Source: Streptomyces sp. TG1A-8 (GTDB taxonomy: Bacteria; Actinomycetota; Actinomycetes; Streptomycetales; Streptomycetaceae). From it: DNA of 64,000 nt. Position 1 is the stretch's first letter, and the number at the start of each line of letters is the position of its first letter. Position numbers and translations under genes: made by a program. The DNA is taken from the NCBI RefSeq assembly GCF_030499535.1, contig NZ_JASTLB010000001.1:4960001-5024000 (forward strand). Direction: 5' to 3'. The notes beneath the pieces were generated by a model, which was not told the origin of the DNA, made no database searches, and saw only the letters and a list, made by a program, of their open reading frames with translations. This document shows, in pieces, positions 1-8,072 of this stretch.

Positions 1-1113
1 TTCGCGGTCACCGCGCTCGGTCTGGTCGCGGCGGCGTTCTACGGGGGGTGGACCGCCTTCGGCATCGTGGCGATCCTCGCCGTCCTGGAGATCTCGCTGT
101 CGTTCGACAACGCGGTGGTCAACGCCGGGATCCTGAAGAAGATGAGCGCCTTCTGGCAGAAGATCTTCCTCACGGTCGGCGTGCTCATCGCCGTCTTCGG
201 CATGCGGCTGGTGTTCCCCGTCGTCATCGTCGCCATCAGCGCCAAGATGGGTCCGGTCGAGGCCGTCAACCTCGCGCTCAACAACAAGGACCGCTACCAG
301 GAGCTGGTCACCGACGCCCACCCGGCGATCGCCGCCTTCGGCGGCATGTTCCTGCTGATGATCTTCCTCGACTTCATCTTCGAGGACCGGGACATCCAGT
401 GGCTGCGCTGGATCGAGCGGCCGCTGGCCAAGCTCGGCAAGGTCGACATGCTGTCGGTCTGCATCTCCCTGATCGTCCTGCTCATCACCGCCTTCACCTT
501 CGCCGCCCACGCCCACCAGCACGGCGGCTCCCACGTCGACAAGGCCCAGACCGTGCTGATCGCCGGGATCGCCGGCCTGATCACCTACATGGTCGTCGGC
601 GGCCTGTCCGGCCACTTCGAGAACAGGCTGGAGGCGGAGGAGGAACGCGAGCACGAGCAGGAGGAGGAGGCCGTCCGCAGCGGCAAGCAGCGCTCGGCGG
701 TGGTCCTGGCCGGCCAGGCCGCGTTCTTCATGTTCCTCTACCTGGAGGTCCTGGACGCGTCCTTCTCCTTCGACGGCGTGATCGGCGCCTTCGCCATCAC
801 CAACGACATCGTGCTGATGGCGCTGGGCCTCGGCATCGGGGCGATGTACGTCCGGTCGCTGACGGTCTACCTCGTCCGCCAGGGCACCCTGGACGACTAC
901 GTCTACCTGGAGCACGGCGCCCACTACGCGATCGGCGCCCTGGCCGTGATCCTCATGGTCACCATCCAGTACGAGATCAACGAGGTCGTCACCGGTCTGG
1001 TCGGCGTCGTCCTGATCGCCTGGTCCTTCTGGTCCTCCGTCCGCCGCAACCGCGTCCTGGCGGCCGCCGAGGGCAGGAGCGACGACAAGGCCGAGGTCTC
1101 CTCCGGCGTCTGA
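1..1113 (+). CDS. DUF475/TerC-like integral membrane protein (5' truncated by window)
   Basis: The reading frame is open from base 1, so the true start lies upstream; 370 residues are visible. It is a polytopic membrane protein. Two acidic intramembrane motifs of the TerC-like type are seen: an E-[IL]-S-L-S-F-D-N motif at about residues 30-37 of the visible part, and a related E-V-L-D-A-S-F-S-F-D-G motif near residue 250. A highly charged Glu/Arg-rich cytoplasmic loop lies between them, near residues 210-230. The family is known from tellurium-resistance-type gene neighbourhoods and is thought to handle metal ions, possibly as an exporter. The two TerD-like genes next to it fit this. The substrate cannot be read from the sequence. 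Confidence 0.85.
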   Translation, partial: FAVTALGLVAAAFYGGWTAFGIVAILAVLEISLSFDNAVVNAGILKKMSAFWQKIFLTVGVLIAVFGMRLVFPVVIVAISAKMGPVEAVNLALNNKDRYQELVTDAHPAIAAFGGMFLLMIFLDFIFEDRDIQWLRWIERPLAKLGKVDMLSVCISLIVLLITAFTFAAHAHQHGGSHVDKAQTVLIAGIAGLITYMVVGGLSGHFENRLEAEEEREHEQEEEAVRSGKQRSAVVLAGQAAFFMFLYLEVLDASFSFDGVIGAFAITNDIVLMALGLGIGAMYVRSLTVYLVRQGTLDDYVYLEHGAHYAIGALAVILMVTIQYEINEVVTGLVGVVLIAWSFWSSVRRNRVLAAAEGRSDDKAEVSSGV

Positions 1114-1270
1114 CCGTTCCCCGCCCCCCGGGGTCCTTCCTCCGGACCGGGCCGGATCGGGGAGCGGTGCCGGGACACGCGGGCCCGGCGGGGTTCGAAC
1201 GGCAGGACCCAAGGGCGAGATCGGGGACGGGACGGGGTGTGACGCCCCGCGCGGTGAGGAACGCTCTGAT

Positions 1271-1300
1271 CGGGGCGGCCGGCAGGGACCGGCCGCCCCG
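1271..1300. terminator. Perfect 12-bp hairpin between the DUF475 and TerD genes
   Basis: Two perfect 12-base arms (1271-1282 and 1289-1300) enclose a 6-base loop. It lies 158 bases after the DUF475 stop and 31 bases before the TerD start. It could terminate the upstream transcript or act as a leader hairpin. No T-run follows, as is usual in high-GC actinobacteria. Confidence 0.5.
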
Positions 1301-1331
1301 ACGGCAGAGGAAAGAGCACCTGGGGGCGGGA

Positions 1332-2069
1332 ATGGGTTTCTTCGACGGACTGCGCGGCGGACGCACCGCCGACTTCGACTCGGGCAGCGCCGCGAGCAAC
1401 GCGATCGAACTGACCAGGCGGCACCAGCGGGTGTCCCTGACCAAACAGGACGCGGCCACCGGCCACCTGCGCGTCAACCTCGCCTGGCGGATGCGCACCT
1501 CCGACTTCAACACCACCCAGCGGGCCGGCCTGCTCCGGCACCCCTTCCGGGCCCTGAAACCCCCGGAGATCCTCGGGCACGGGCAGAGCATGGTCGACGT
1601 CGACCTCGACCTGGGCTGCCTGTACGAGCTGAGCGACGGCACGAAGGGCGTCGTCCAGCCCCTCGGCGGCTACCTCGGCGACGTCAACTCCCCGCCGTAC
1701 GTCAAGCTCAGCGGGGACGACCGGTTCGGGTCCGGGTCCGGCGAGACGATGTACGTCAACCTCGACCACCGGGACGAGATCAAGCGGCTGCTGGTCTTCG
1801 TGTACATCTACGACCGCACCCCGGCCTTCGACCGCACCCACGCGGTCGTCACGCTCTACCCGAGCAACGGGCCGCGGATCGAGATAGGCCTGGACGAGCG
1901 GCACCCGCAGGCGCGCTCCTGCGCGGTCGTGATGATCGAGAACGTGAAGGGGGAGCTGACGGTCCGGCGCGAGGTGAAGTTCGTGTACGGCTTCCAGGGC
2001 GAGCTGGACCGGCTCTACGGGTGGGGCCTGACCTGGGGGCGCGGGTACAAGACCAAGGCGGACCGCTAG
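1332..2069 (+). CDS. TerD-family protein
   Basis: A 245-residue soluble protein with the TerD beta-sandwich signature. After a variable N-terminus comes V-S-L-T-K, then the calcium-binding-type acidic stretch D-V-D-L-D-L-G-C-L-Y-E-L near residues 98-109, and later the I-Y-D-R-T-P and G-P-R-I-E-I blocks. TerD-domain proteins bind Ca2+ and belong to tellurite, phage and stress-response systems. ATG 1332 is chosen because it opens the conserved start and the upstream frame lacks family similarity; the nearby Shine-Dalgarno is only G-rich. The gene follows the DUF475 protein on the same strand. Exact role is not known. Confidence 0.88.
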   Translation: MGFFDGLRGGRTADFDSGSAASNAIELTRRHQRVSLTKQDAATGHLRVNLAWRMRTSDFNTTQRAGLLRHPFRALKPPEILGHGQSMVDVDLDLGCLYELSDGTKGVVQPLGGYLGDVNSPPYVKLSGDDRFGSGSGETMYVNLDHRDEIKRLLVFVYIYDRTPAFDRTHAVVTLYPSNGPRIEIGLDERHPQARSCAVVMIENVKGELTVRREVKFVYGFQGELDRLYGWGLTWGRGYKTKADR

Positions 2070-2098
2070 GGCGGGCCCCCACCACGGGCGCGCCGCGC

Positions 2099-2905
2099 CT
2101 ACCGCCCGATGAACTGGGGTCCCTGGGGCGGCAGGCGGAAGTCCGGGTCGGCGGGGGGCGCCGCCGGGACCGGCCGGGGCTGGGGGTAGCCGTAGGAGGG
2201 CTGGACCGTCGCGGGCTGCGGGTAGCCGTAGGCGGGCTGCTGCGGGGCGGCCGGCTGCGGATAGCCGTAAGCCGGCCGGGCCGGTGCCACGGTGGGCTGC
2301 TCGGGCGGGAGCGGCTGGGAGGCCGTCTCGGGCAGCGCCCGGCGCGGCTGCTCCTGCGCCTCCGACTCGTCCACCGAGATGCCGAAGTCCGTGGCGAGGC
2401 CCCTCAGCCCGTTGGAGTACCCCTCGCCCAGGGCGCGGAACTTCCAGCCGTCCCCGCGCCGGTACAGCTCGCCGCAGATCAGGGCGGTCTCCGAGCCGGT
2501 CTCCGGCCTGATCTCGAAGCGGGCCAGCGGCTGCCCGCCGGCGACCGCCGCGTCGTACAGCAGGATGCACAGGGCCGGGACCCGGTCGAAGGGGACGCCG
2601 TCCGCCGAGGCGACCAGCAGGATGCGGCCGATGCCGGGCTCCACACCGGTGAGGTCCGACTGGATCGTGTCGGTCAGTCCCTCGGCGACGCGCTTCTTGC
2701 CGAGCCGCCACACCGCGCCGGAAGGGTGCCGGGGCTGGTTGTAGAAGACGAAGTCCTCGTCGGAGCGCACACGGCCGCCGGGGCCCAGCAGCAGCGCCGA
2801 GGCGTCCACGTCCGGGACCCCCTGGCCGGCGGTCCAGCGCACCACGGCACGCACCGCGGTGGCCTCCAGCGGGACGTTCGACCCCTTCAGCATGGCGTGC
2901 GTCAT
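2099..2905 (-). CDS. TerD-family protein with Tyr-Gly-Tyr-Pro-Gln-Pro repeat tail
   Basis: A 268-residue protein starting [10 protein letters not shown], the typical TerD N-terminus (strand then K-G-x-N). The TerD domain covers about residues 1-180, with the conserved [10 protein letters not shown] segment near residue 40. The C-terminal 80 residues are low complexity, with three Y-G-Y-P-Q-P units, a feature often seen in actinobacterial TerD proteins. ATG 2905 is preferred over an in-frame start at 2962 because the extra 19 residues do not resemble the family. It is convergent with the upstream TerD gene and divergent from the operon at 3077. Confidence 0.87.
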   Translation of the reverse strand: MTHAMLKGSNVPLEATAVRAVVRWTAGQGVPDVDASALLLGPGGRVRSDEDFVFYNQPRHPSGAVWRLGKKRVAEGLTDTIQSDLTGVEPGIGRILLVASADGVPFDRVPALCILLYDAAVAGGQPLARFEIRPETGSETALICGELYRRGDGWKFRALGEGYSNGLRGLATDFGISVDESEAQEQPRRALPETASQPLPPEQPTVAPARPAYGYPQPAAPQQPAYGYPQPATVQPSYGYPQPRPVPAAPPADPDFRLPPQGPQFIGR

Positions 2906-3076
2906 GCGGTCATCCTGCCTTCCCGGGCCCGGCCGCGACAATGCGGGGGTGCCCCGTGACATGGGCGGGTTACCGGGAATTCATGCCGGGAGGGAACCTG
3001 GGACACAGAGCCCTACGTACTATTACCGGCCACCCTTTACCGATTACACAGGTTTCACGGCGCCGCGAGGAGTCCC

Positions 3077-4243
3077 ATGCGTCATTTCGGGCACATCGCC
3101 CCCGAGGTGCTCAGGCGCCTCTTCCACCGGGAGCCGTGCGCGTTCACCGCCGACTCCCCGGCCCGGCTCCTCTCCGCGGCCCTGGGCGCCACGCTCTACA
3201 GCCCGGCCACCCGGCCGAGGCTCGCCGACGACATCGGCAAGCAGGCGGCCGCCGGCGTGGTCTCGATGGTGCTGTGCCTGGAGGACTCCATCGGCGACGA
3301 GGACGTCGCGGAGGGCGAGGACAACCTCGTGCGGCAGTTCGCCGACCTCCACGCCCGCCCGGGGGCCGAACCGCCCCTGCTCTTCATCCGGGTGCGCACC
3401 CCCGGGCAGATCCCCGACCTCGTCCGGCGCCTCGGCCCGTCCGCGCGGCTGCTGTCCGGGTTCGTCCTGCCCAAGTTCACCGAGGAACGCGGCATCCCCT
3501 TCCTGGAGGCGCTGGCCACCGCCGAGCACACCGGCGGACGCCGCCTCTTCGCCATGCCCGTGCTGGAGTCCCCCGAACTGCTGTACCGCGAGTCGCGGGC
3601 GGAGACCCTGGAGGGCGTCTTCCGCGCGGTCGACAAGTACCGCGACCGGGTGCTCGCGCTGCGCCTGGGCGTGACCGACTTCTGCTCCTCCTACGGGCTG
3701 CGCCGCGCCCCCGACATGACCGCGTACGACGTCCAGATCGTCGCCTCCGTGATCGCCGACGTGGTCAACATGTTCGGCCGCGCCGACGGCACCGGCTTCA
3801 CCGTGACCGGGCCCGTCTGGGAGTACTTCCGGGCCTCCGAACGCATGTTCAAGCCGCAGTTGCGGCAGAGCCCGTTCGCCGAGGTGCAGGCCGTCGAACT
3901 GCGCGAAAGGCTCATCGAGCGCGCCATGGACGGGCTGCTGCGGGAGATCTCCCTGGACCAGGCCAACGGCCTGCTCGGCAAGACCTGCATCCACCCCTCG
4001 CACGTCCTGCCCGTGCACGCGTTGTCCGTGGTCAGCCACGAGGAGTACAGCGACGCCCAGGACATCCTGCGGCCGGAACGCGGCGGCGGGGGCGTACTCC
4101 GGTCGGCCTACACGAACAAGATGAACGAAGTGAAGCCGCACCGCGCCTGGGCCGAGCGGACCCTGCTGCGCGCCGAGGTGTTCGGCGTCGCCAACGAGGA
4201 CGTCGGCTTCGTGGAACTGCTCGCCGCCGGAATACCCGGCTGA
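3077..4243 (+). CDS. HpcH/HpaI-type citrate-lyase-like TIM-barrel protein of the Ter-linked biosynthetic operon
   Basis: A 388-residue protein starting M-R-H-F after a GAGGAG-like ribosome site. It resembles the HpcH/HpaI aldolase and citrate lyase beta superfamily: an acidic L-C-L-E-D-S block near residue 70, an I-R-V-R-T-P block near residue 112, and a long C-terminal region ending E-D-V-G-F-V-E-L-L. In published comparative analyses of Ter systems this TIM-barrel protein occurs with phosphoribosyltransferases and a HAD phosphatase, and the set is predicted to make a nucleoside-like metabolite. The next two genes are exactly those partners, with 23 bases and then one base of overlap between them. 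The substrate is unknown. Confidence 0.82.
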   Translation: MRHFGHIAPEVLRRLFHREPCAFTADSPARLLSAALGATLYSPATRPRLADDIGKQAAAGVVSMVLCLEDSIGDEDVAEGEDNLVRQFADLHARPGAEPPLLFIRVRTPGQIPDLVRRLGPSARLLSGFVLPKFTEERGIPFLEALATAEHTGGRRLFAMPVLESPELLYRESRAETLEGVFRAVDKYRDRVLALRLGVTDFCSSYGLRRAPDMTAYDVQIVASVIADVVNMFGRADGTGFTVTGPVWEYFRASERMFKPQLRQSPFAEVQAVELRERLIERAMDGLLREISLDQANGLLGKTCIHPSHVLPVHALSVVSHEEYSDAQDILRPERGGGGVLRSAYTNKMNEVKPHRAWAERTLLRAEVFGVANEDVGFVELLAAGIPG

Positions 4244-4266
4244 CCCTTCCCACATCCAAGGAACGC

Positions 4267-6714
4267 ATGAAGAACGCAGTGAACGACGGGGTCTGGTCCG
4301 GCAGCTGGGTCGCCGAGCGGCTCGGGGTCGAACTGGAGGGCGACGACGGACTGCCGGCCCTGCTCGGGCTCGCGCTGCGCCGCAACCCCAAGCGGGCCCA
4401 CCTGCTCGTCTCCCACGTGCTGGGCAAACACGTACCGCAGTCGCCGTCCGTGGTCTACGGCCACGGCTTCCGCCTCGGCCGCCGGGTCCGCGCCCTGCTC
4501 GGCGACACCGGGGCCGCCGCGGCCGTCGTCCTCGGCTACGCGGAGACCGCCACCGCCCTCGGCCACTCGGTCGCCGACGGCTTCGGCCCCGCCCCGTACC
4601 TGCACTCCACCCGCCGCCCGGTCCCCGGCGTGGCACGGGCCGGCGGCTTCGAGGAGTCCCACTCCCACGCCACCTCCCACCTGCTGCTCCCCGAGGACCC
4701 GGCCCTGCTGTCCGGCGACGGCCCGCTGGTCCTGGTCGACGACGAGTTCTCCACCGGCAACACGGTCCTCAACACCATCCGCGACCTGCACGCCCGCCAC
4801 CCCCGGGGACGGTACGTGGTGGTCGCCCTGGTCGACATGCGCTCCGCCGAGGACACCGCCCGCCTGCGGCGGTTCGCCGCCGGCATCGGCGCCCGGGTGG
4901 ACGTGGTCGCGGTGGCGTCCGGCACCGTACGCCTGCCCGAGGACGTGCTGGCCAGGGGCCGGGAACTGGTCGCCCGGCACGAGTCCGCGCAGGACGTGCC
5001 CGGGCCGCCGCACGGCCGCGTCGCCCGCGTCGACCTGCGCTGGCCCCCGGGCCTGCCCGACGGCGGCCGGCACGGCTTCACGCCCGCCCACCGGGCCCGC
5101 CTGGAGTCCGCGCTGCCCGCCATGGGCGCCCGCCTCGCCGAGGCGCTGCCCGCCGGCGCCCGGCGGGTCCTCGTGCTCGGCTGCGAGGAGCTGATGTACG
5201 CCCCGCTGCGCCTGGCCCGCGAGCTGGAGCAGATCGTGCCGGCCCAGGTGCGCTTCTCCACCACCACCCGCTCTCCCGTCCTCGCGGTCGACGACCCCGG
5301 CTACGCGATACGCACCCGCCTGGTCTTCCCCGCCCACGACGACCCGGCCGACGGCCCCGGCGACCGCTACGCCTACAACGTCGCGGGCGCCGCCTTCGAC
5401 GCCGTCGTCGCGGTGGTCGACTCCGCCGCCGACACCCCCGCCCTGCACGGGCCCGGCGGCCTGCTGGACCGCCTCGCCGCCCACAGCCCGCACGTCCTGC
5501 TCGCGGTCGTCCCCGCCCACGTCCCCGCGCCCCCCGCCCCCTCCGAAAGGCCGGTCATGCTGCCCGACCCCCTCCGCGGTCCCGCCTTCTCCTCGTACCC
5601 GCCCGAGGAGGTCGGCTGGCTGCTGCAGGACCTGTCGGACGTGGCCCTGGAGGCGCCGGCCGAGGAGCGCGAGGAGGCCGTCCAGAGCGGCGGCGCGCAC
5701 TACGCCGAGTCACTGCCGGTGGAGTACCAGCCCAGCGAGCAGTACCAGGGCCTGTTCCGCACGGCCCTGGACGCCTCCGCCGCGCGCCTGGCCCGGGCCG
5801 TCGGCGTGGTCACCGAGACGGTCGTCGCGGAGCGCTCGCCGCGCCCGGTGCTGGTCTCACTGGCCCGCGCCGGCACCCCGGTCGGCGTGCTGATGCGCCG
5901 CTGGGCCCGGTTCCGGCACGGCCTGGAACTCCCGCACTACGCCGTCTCGATCGTCCGGGGCCGCGGCATCGACGCCAACGCGCTGCGCTGGCTGGCCGCC
6001 CACCACGACCCCCGGGACGTCGTCTTCGTCGACGGCTGGACCGGCAAGGGCGCCATCACCCGCGAACTCACCCAGGCCCTGGCGGAGTTCGAGGAGCGGG
6101 AGGGCGTCACCGGCTTCGACCCGGAGATCGCCGTCCTCGCCGACCCCGGCTCCTGCGTGCGCACCTACGGCACCCGCGAGGACTTCCTCATCCCGTCCGC
6201 CTGCCTGAACTCCACCGTCTCCGGCCTGGTGTCGCGCACCGTCCTGCGCGCGGACCTGGTCGGCCCGGACGACTACCACGGCGCCAAGTTCTACCGCGAA
6301 CTCGCCGGCGCCGACGTCTCCGTCGCCTTCCTCGACGCCGTCTCCGCCCGCTTCCCGGAGGTCACCGACACCGTCGACGCGGCCGTCGAGGAGCTGACCG
6401 CGCAGGACCGCACGCCAACCTGGGCGGGCTGGCGGGCCGTCGAGCGGATCAGCGAGGAGTACGGCATCCACGACGTGAACCTCGTCAAGCCCGGCGTCGG
6501 CGAGACCACCCGGGTGCTGCTGCGCCGGGTGCCGTGGAAGATCCTCGCCCGGGCCGGCGCGGGCGCCGACCTGGACCACGTACGCCTGCTCGCCGCACAG
6601 CGCGGCGTGCCGGTGGAGGAGGTCGGCGAACTGCCCTACACCTGCGTGGGGCTGATCCACCCCCGGTACACGCGGGGCGCCACCGGCGCCGACGGCAGGG
6701 CGGTGAACGTCTGA
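4267..6714 (+). CDS. Fused phosphoribosyltransferase-TRSP-phosphoribosyltransferase(StiP)-PELOTA protein
   Basis: An 815-residue multidomain protein. The N-terminal phosphoribosyltransferase has a PRPP-loop motif D-D-E-F-S-T-G-N-T at residues 158-166. A TRSP-like region follows (about 230-430). A second phosphoribosyltransferase, of the StiP/PRTase_1 type, carries S-L-A-R-A-G-T-P near residue 540 and V-V-F-V-D-G-W-T-G-K-G at 585-595. The last ~80 residues fit the PELOTA-like RNA-binding domain found with StiP. Both enzyme parts are known from Ter-associated operons, usually described as separate proteins. ATG 4267 follows AAGGAACGC. The stop overlaps the next start by one base, implying translational coupling. 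Confidence 0.78.
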   Translation: MKNAVNDGVWSGSWVAERLGVELEGDDGLPALLGLALRRNPKRAHLLVSHVLGKHVPQSPSVVYGHGFRLGRRVRALLGDTGAAAAVVLGYAETATALGHSVADGFGPAPYLHSTRRPVPGVARAGGFEESHSHATSHLLLPEDPALLSGDGPLVLVDDEFSTGNTVLNTIRDLHARHPRGRYVVVALVDMRSAEDTARLRRFAAGIGARVDVVAVASGTVRLPEDVLARGRELVARHESAQDVPGPPHGRVARVDLRWPPGLPDGGRHGFTPAHRARLESALPAMGARLAEALPAGARRVLVLGCEELMYAPLRLARELEQIVPAQVRFSTTTRSPVLAVDDPGYAIRTRLVFPAHDDPADGPGDRYAYNVAGAAFDAVVAVVDSAADTPALHGPGGLLDRLAAHSPHVLLAVVPAHVPAPPAPSERPVMLPDPLRGPAFSSYPPEEVGWLLQDLSDVALEAPAEEREEAVQSGGAHYAESLPVEYQPSEQYQGLFRTALDASAARLARAVGVVTETVVAERSPRPVLVSLARAGTPVGVLMRRWARFRHGLELPHYAVSIVRGRGIDANALRWLAAHHDPRDVVFVDGWTGKGAITRELTQALAEFEEREGVTGFDPEIAVLADPGSCVRTYGTREDFLIPSACLNSTVSGLVSRTVLRADLVGPDDYHGAKFYRELAGADVSVAFLDAVSARFPEVTDTVDAAVEELTAQDRTPTWAGWRAVERISEEYGIHDVNLVKPGVGETTRVLLRRVPWKILARAGAGADLDHVRLLAAQRGVPVEEVGELPYTCVGLIHPRYTRGATGADGRAVNV

Positions 6715-7544
6715 TGCCGGTACTGGTGGCGAGCGACCTGGACCGCACGCTGATCTACTCCGCGGCGGCCCTGGCGCTGACCATGCCGGACGCGCGGGCG
6801 CCCCGGCTGCTGTGCGTGGAGGTCCACGAGAGCAGGCCGCTGTCCTACCTGACCGAGACGGCCGCCCGGCTGCTGGCGGACCTCGGCGGCACCGCCGTCT
6901 TCACACCGACCACCACCCGCACGCGCAGGCAGTACCAGCGCATCAACCTGCCGGGTCCGCCGCCGAAGTACGCGATCTGCGCCAACGGCGGGCACCTGCT
7001 GGTGGACGGGGCCACGGACCGGGACTGGCACGCCGGGGTGCTGGCCCGGCTCGCCGACGAGTGCGCGCCGCTGGCGGAGGTCCGCGAGCACCTGACGAGG
7101 TCCGCCGACCCCGTCTGGGTGCGCAAGCACCGGGTCGCCGAGGACCTGTTCGCCTACCTGGTCGTCGAGCGCGAGCTGCTGCCCGGGGACTGGGTGAAGG
7201 AACTGGCGGTGTGGGCGGAGGACCGGGGCTGGACCGTCTCCCTCCAGGGCCGGAAGATCTACGCCGTCCCCAAGCCGCTCACCAAGAGCGCGGCCGTCCG
7301 CGAGGTCGCCCGGCGCACCGGCGCGCGCCTGACCCTGGCCGCCGGGGACTCCCTGCTGGACGCCGACCTGCTGCTCGCCGCCGACCGCGGCTGGCGGCCC
7401 GGCCACGGCGAGCTGGCCGAAACGGAGTGGACCGCCCCGGCGGTCAGCGCCCTGCCGGAGCGGGGGGTGCTGGCCGGGGAGCGGATCCTGCGCGAGTTCC
7501 TGCGGGCGGCCGGGGAGGCGCCGGGGACGGGTCAATGGCCGTAG
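6714..7544 (+). CDS. HAD-superfamily phosphohydrolase of the Ter-linked operon
   Basis: A 276-residue HAD protein with the nucleophile motif S-D-L-D-R-T-L (Asp8, Asp10), a C2-type cap with a C-A-N-G-G segment near residue 86, a late Lys in K-P-L-T-K, and the acidic motif G-D-S-L-L-D-A-D. This architecture resembles the sucrose-phosphatase/Cof-like group. The start codon shares its first base with the stop of the preceding gene (TGATG), so the two are probably translationally coupled. It is the expected phosphatase of the predicted Ter nucleoside-like-metabolite pathway. The native substrate cannot be inferred. Confidence 0.85.
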   Translation: MPVLVASDLDRTLIYSAAALALTMPDARAPRLLCVEVHESRPLSYLTETAARLLADLGGTAVFTPTTTRTRRQYQRINLPGPPPKYAICANGGHLLVDGATDRDWHAGVLARLADECAPLAEVREHLTRSADPVWVRKHRVAEDLFAYLVVERELLPGDWVKELAVWAEDRGWTVSLQGRKIYAVPKPLTKSAAVREVARRTGARLTLAAGDSLLDADLLLAADRGWRPGHGELAETEWTAPAVSALPERGVLAGERILREFLRAAGEAPGTGQWP

Positions 7545-7624
7545 GCCCGCGGTCGTGGGCCCCCGCGGGGGTCGGCTCCTGTTGACGGCGTGCGCAGGCC
7601 CGCCCCCCGTGGGCGCCCCGCCGG

Positions 7625-7846
7625 TCAGCCGCAGCACCCCCCGCCACAGCAGCCGCCGCCCCCGCCCGGCCGGGGCGCGGCGGCGGCCGGGGCGGACGAG
7701 GCGCCGCCCACGGCCACCGTCGACAGCAGTTTGACCGTGTCGTCGTGGCCCGCGGGGCAGGCGGCGGGGGCGGAGGACTCCGCCATGGGGCGGCTCAGTT
7801 CGAAGGTGTCGCCGCAGGTCCGGCAGCGGTACTCGTAACGAGGCAT
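7625..7846 (-). CDS. FmdB-family zinc-ribbon small protein
   Basis: A 73-residue protein starting M-P-R-Y-E-Y-R-C-R-T-C-G, the hallmark of the FmdB regulatory-protein family. Metal ligands are probably Cys8, Cys11, Cys30 and His34, since the second knuckle reads C-P-A-G-H. The tail is a Gly/Cys-rich run ending G-G-G-C-C-G. Such short zinc ribbons are widespread in actinobacteria, without an assigned function. It is a single gene, divergent from the penicillin-binding protein. Confidence 0.85.
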   Translation of the reverse strand: MPRYEYRCRTCGDTFELSRPMAESSAPAACPAGHDDTVKLLSTVAVGGASSAPAAAAPRPGGGGGCCGGGCCG

Positions 7847-7895
7847 GCCCCCAGGTTAACCGGCGTGTCCCTGATCACAGCGCCTCAAAGTTTCA

Positions 7896-7909
7896 TGAGT
7901 GTTCGCTCA
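7896..7909. promoter_or_regulatory. TetR-type inverted repeat in the FmdB/PBP divergent region
   Basis: TGAGTGTTCGCTCA has two 6-base arms that match apart from one position (TGAGTG/TGAGCG). This is the form of many TetR-family operators. It lies between the divergent FmdB and penicillin-binding-protein genes, 50 bases upstream of FmdB. No TetR gene is nearby, so the regulator is unknown. Confidence 0.3.
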
Positions 7910-8072
7910 CCTTCGATACTGGTGCGGAGATATTGAAAAGATCGCTGATAATTTGACCGAGCCGCGACGAGCCGTAAGACCGGAGGAATGAGGGGGAACC
8001 GCGCCGCGACCAGCGCGGCCCCCGCTCTGTCCGACCGCGCGCGCAGGAACGAGTGCGAGGGGAGACGCAGCC

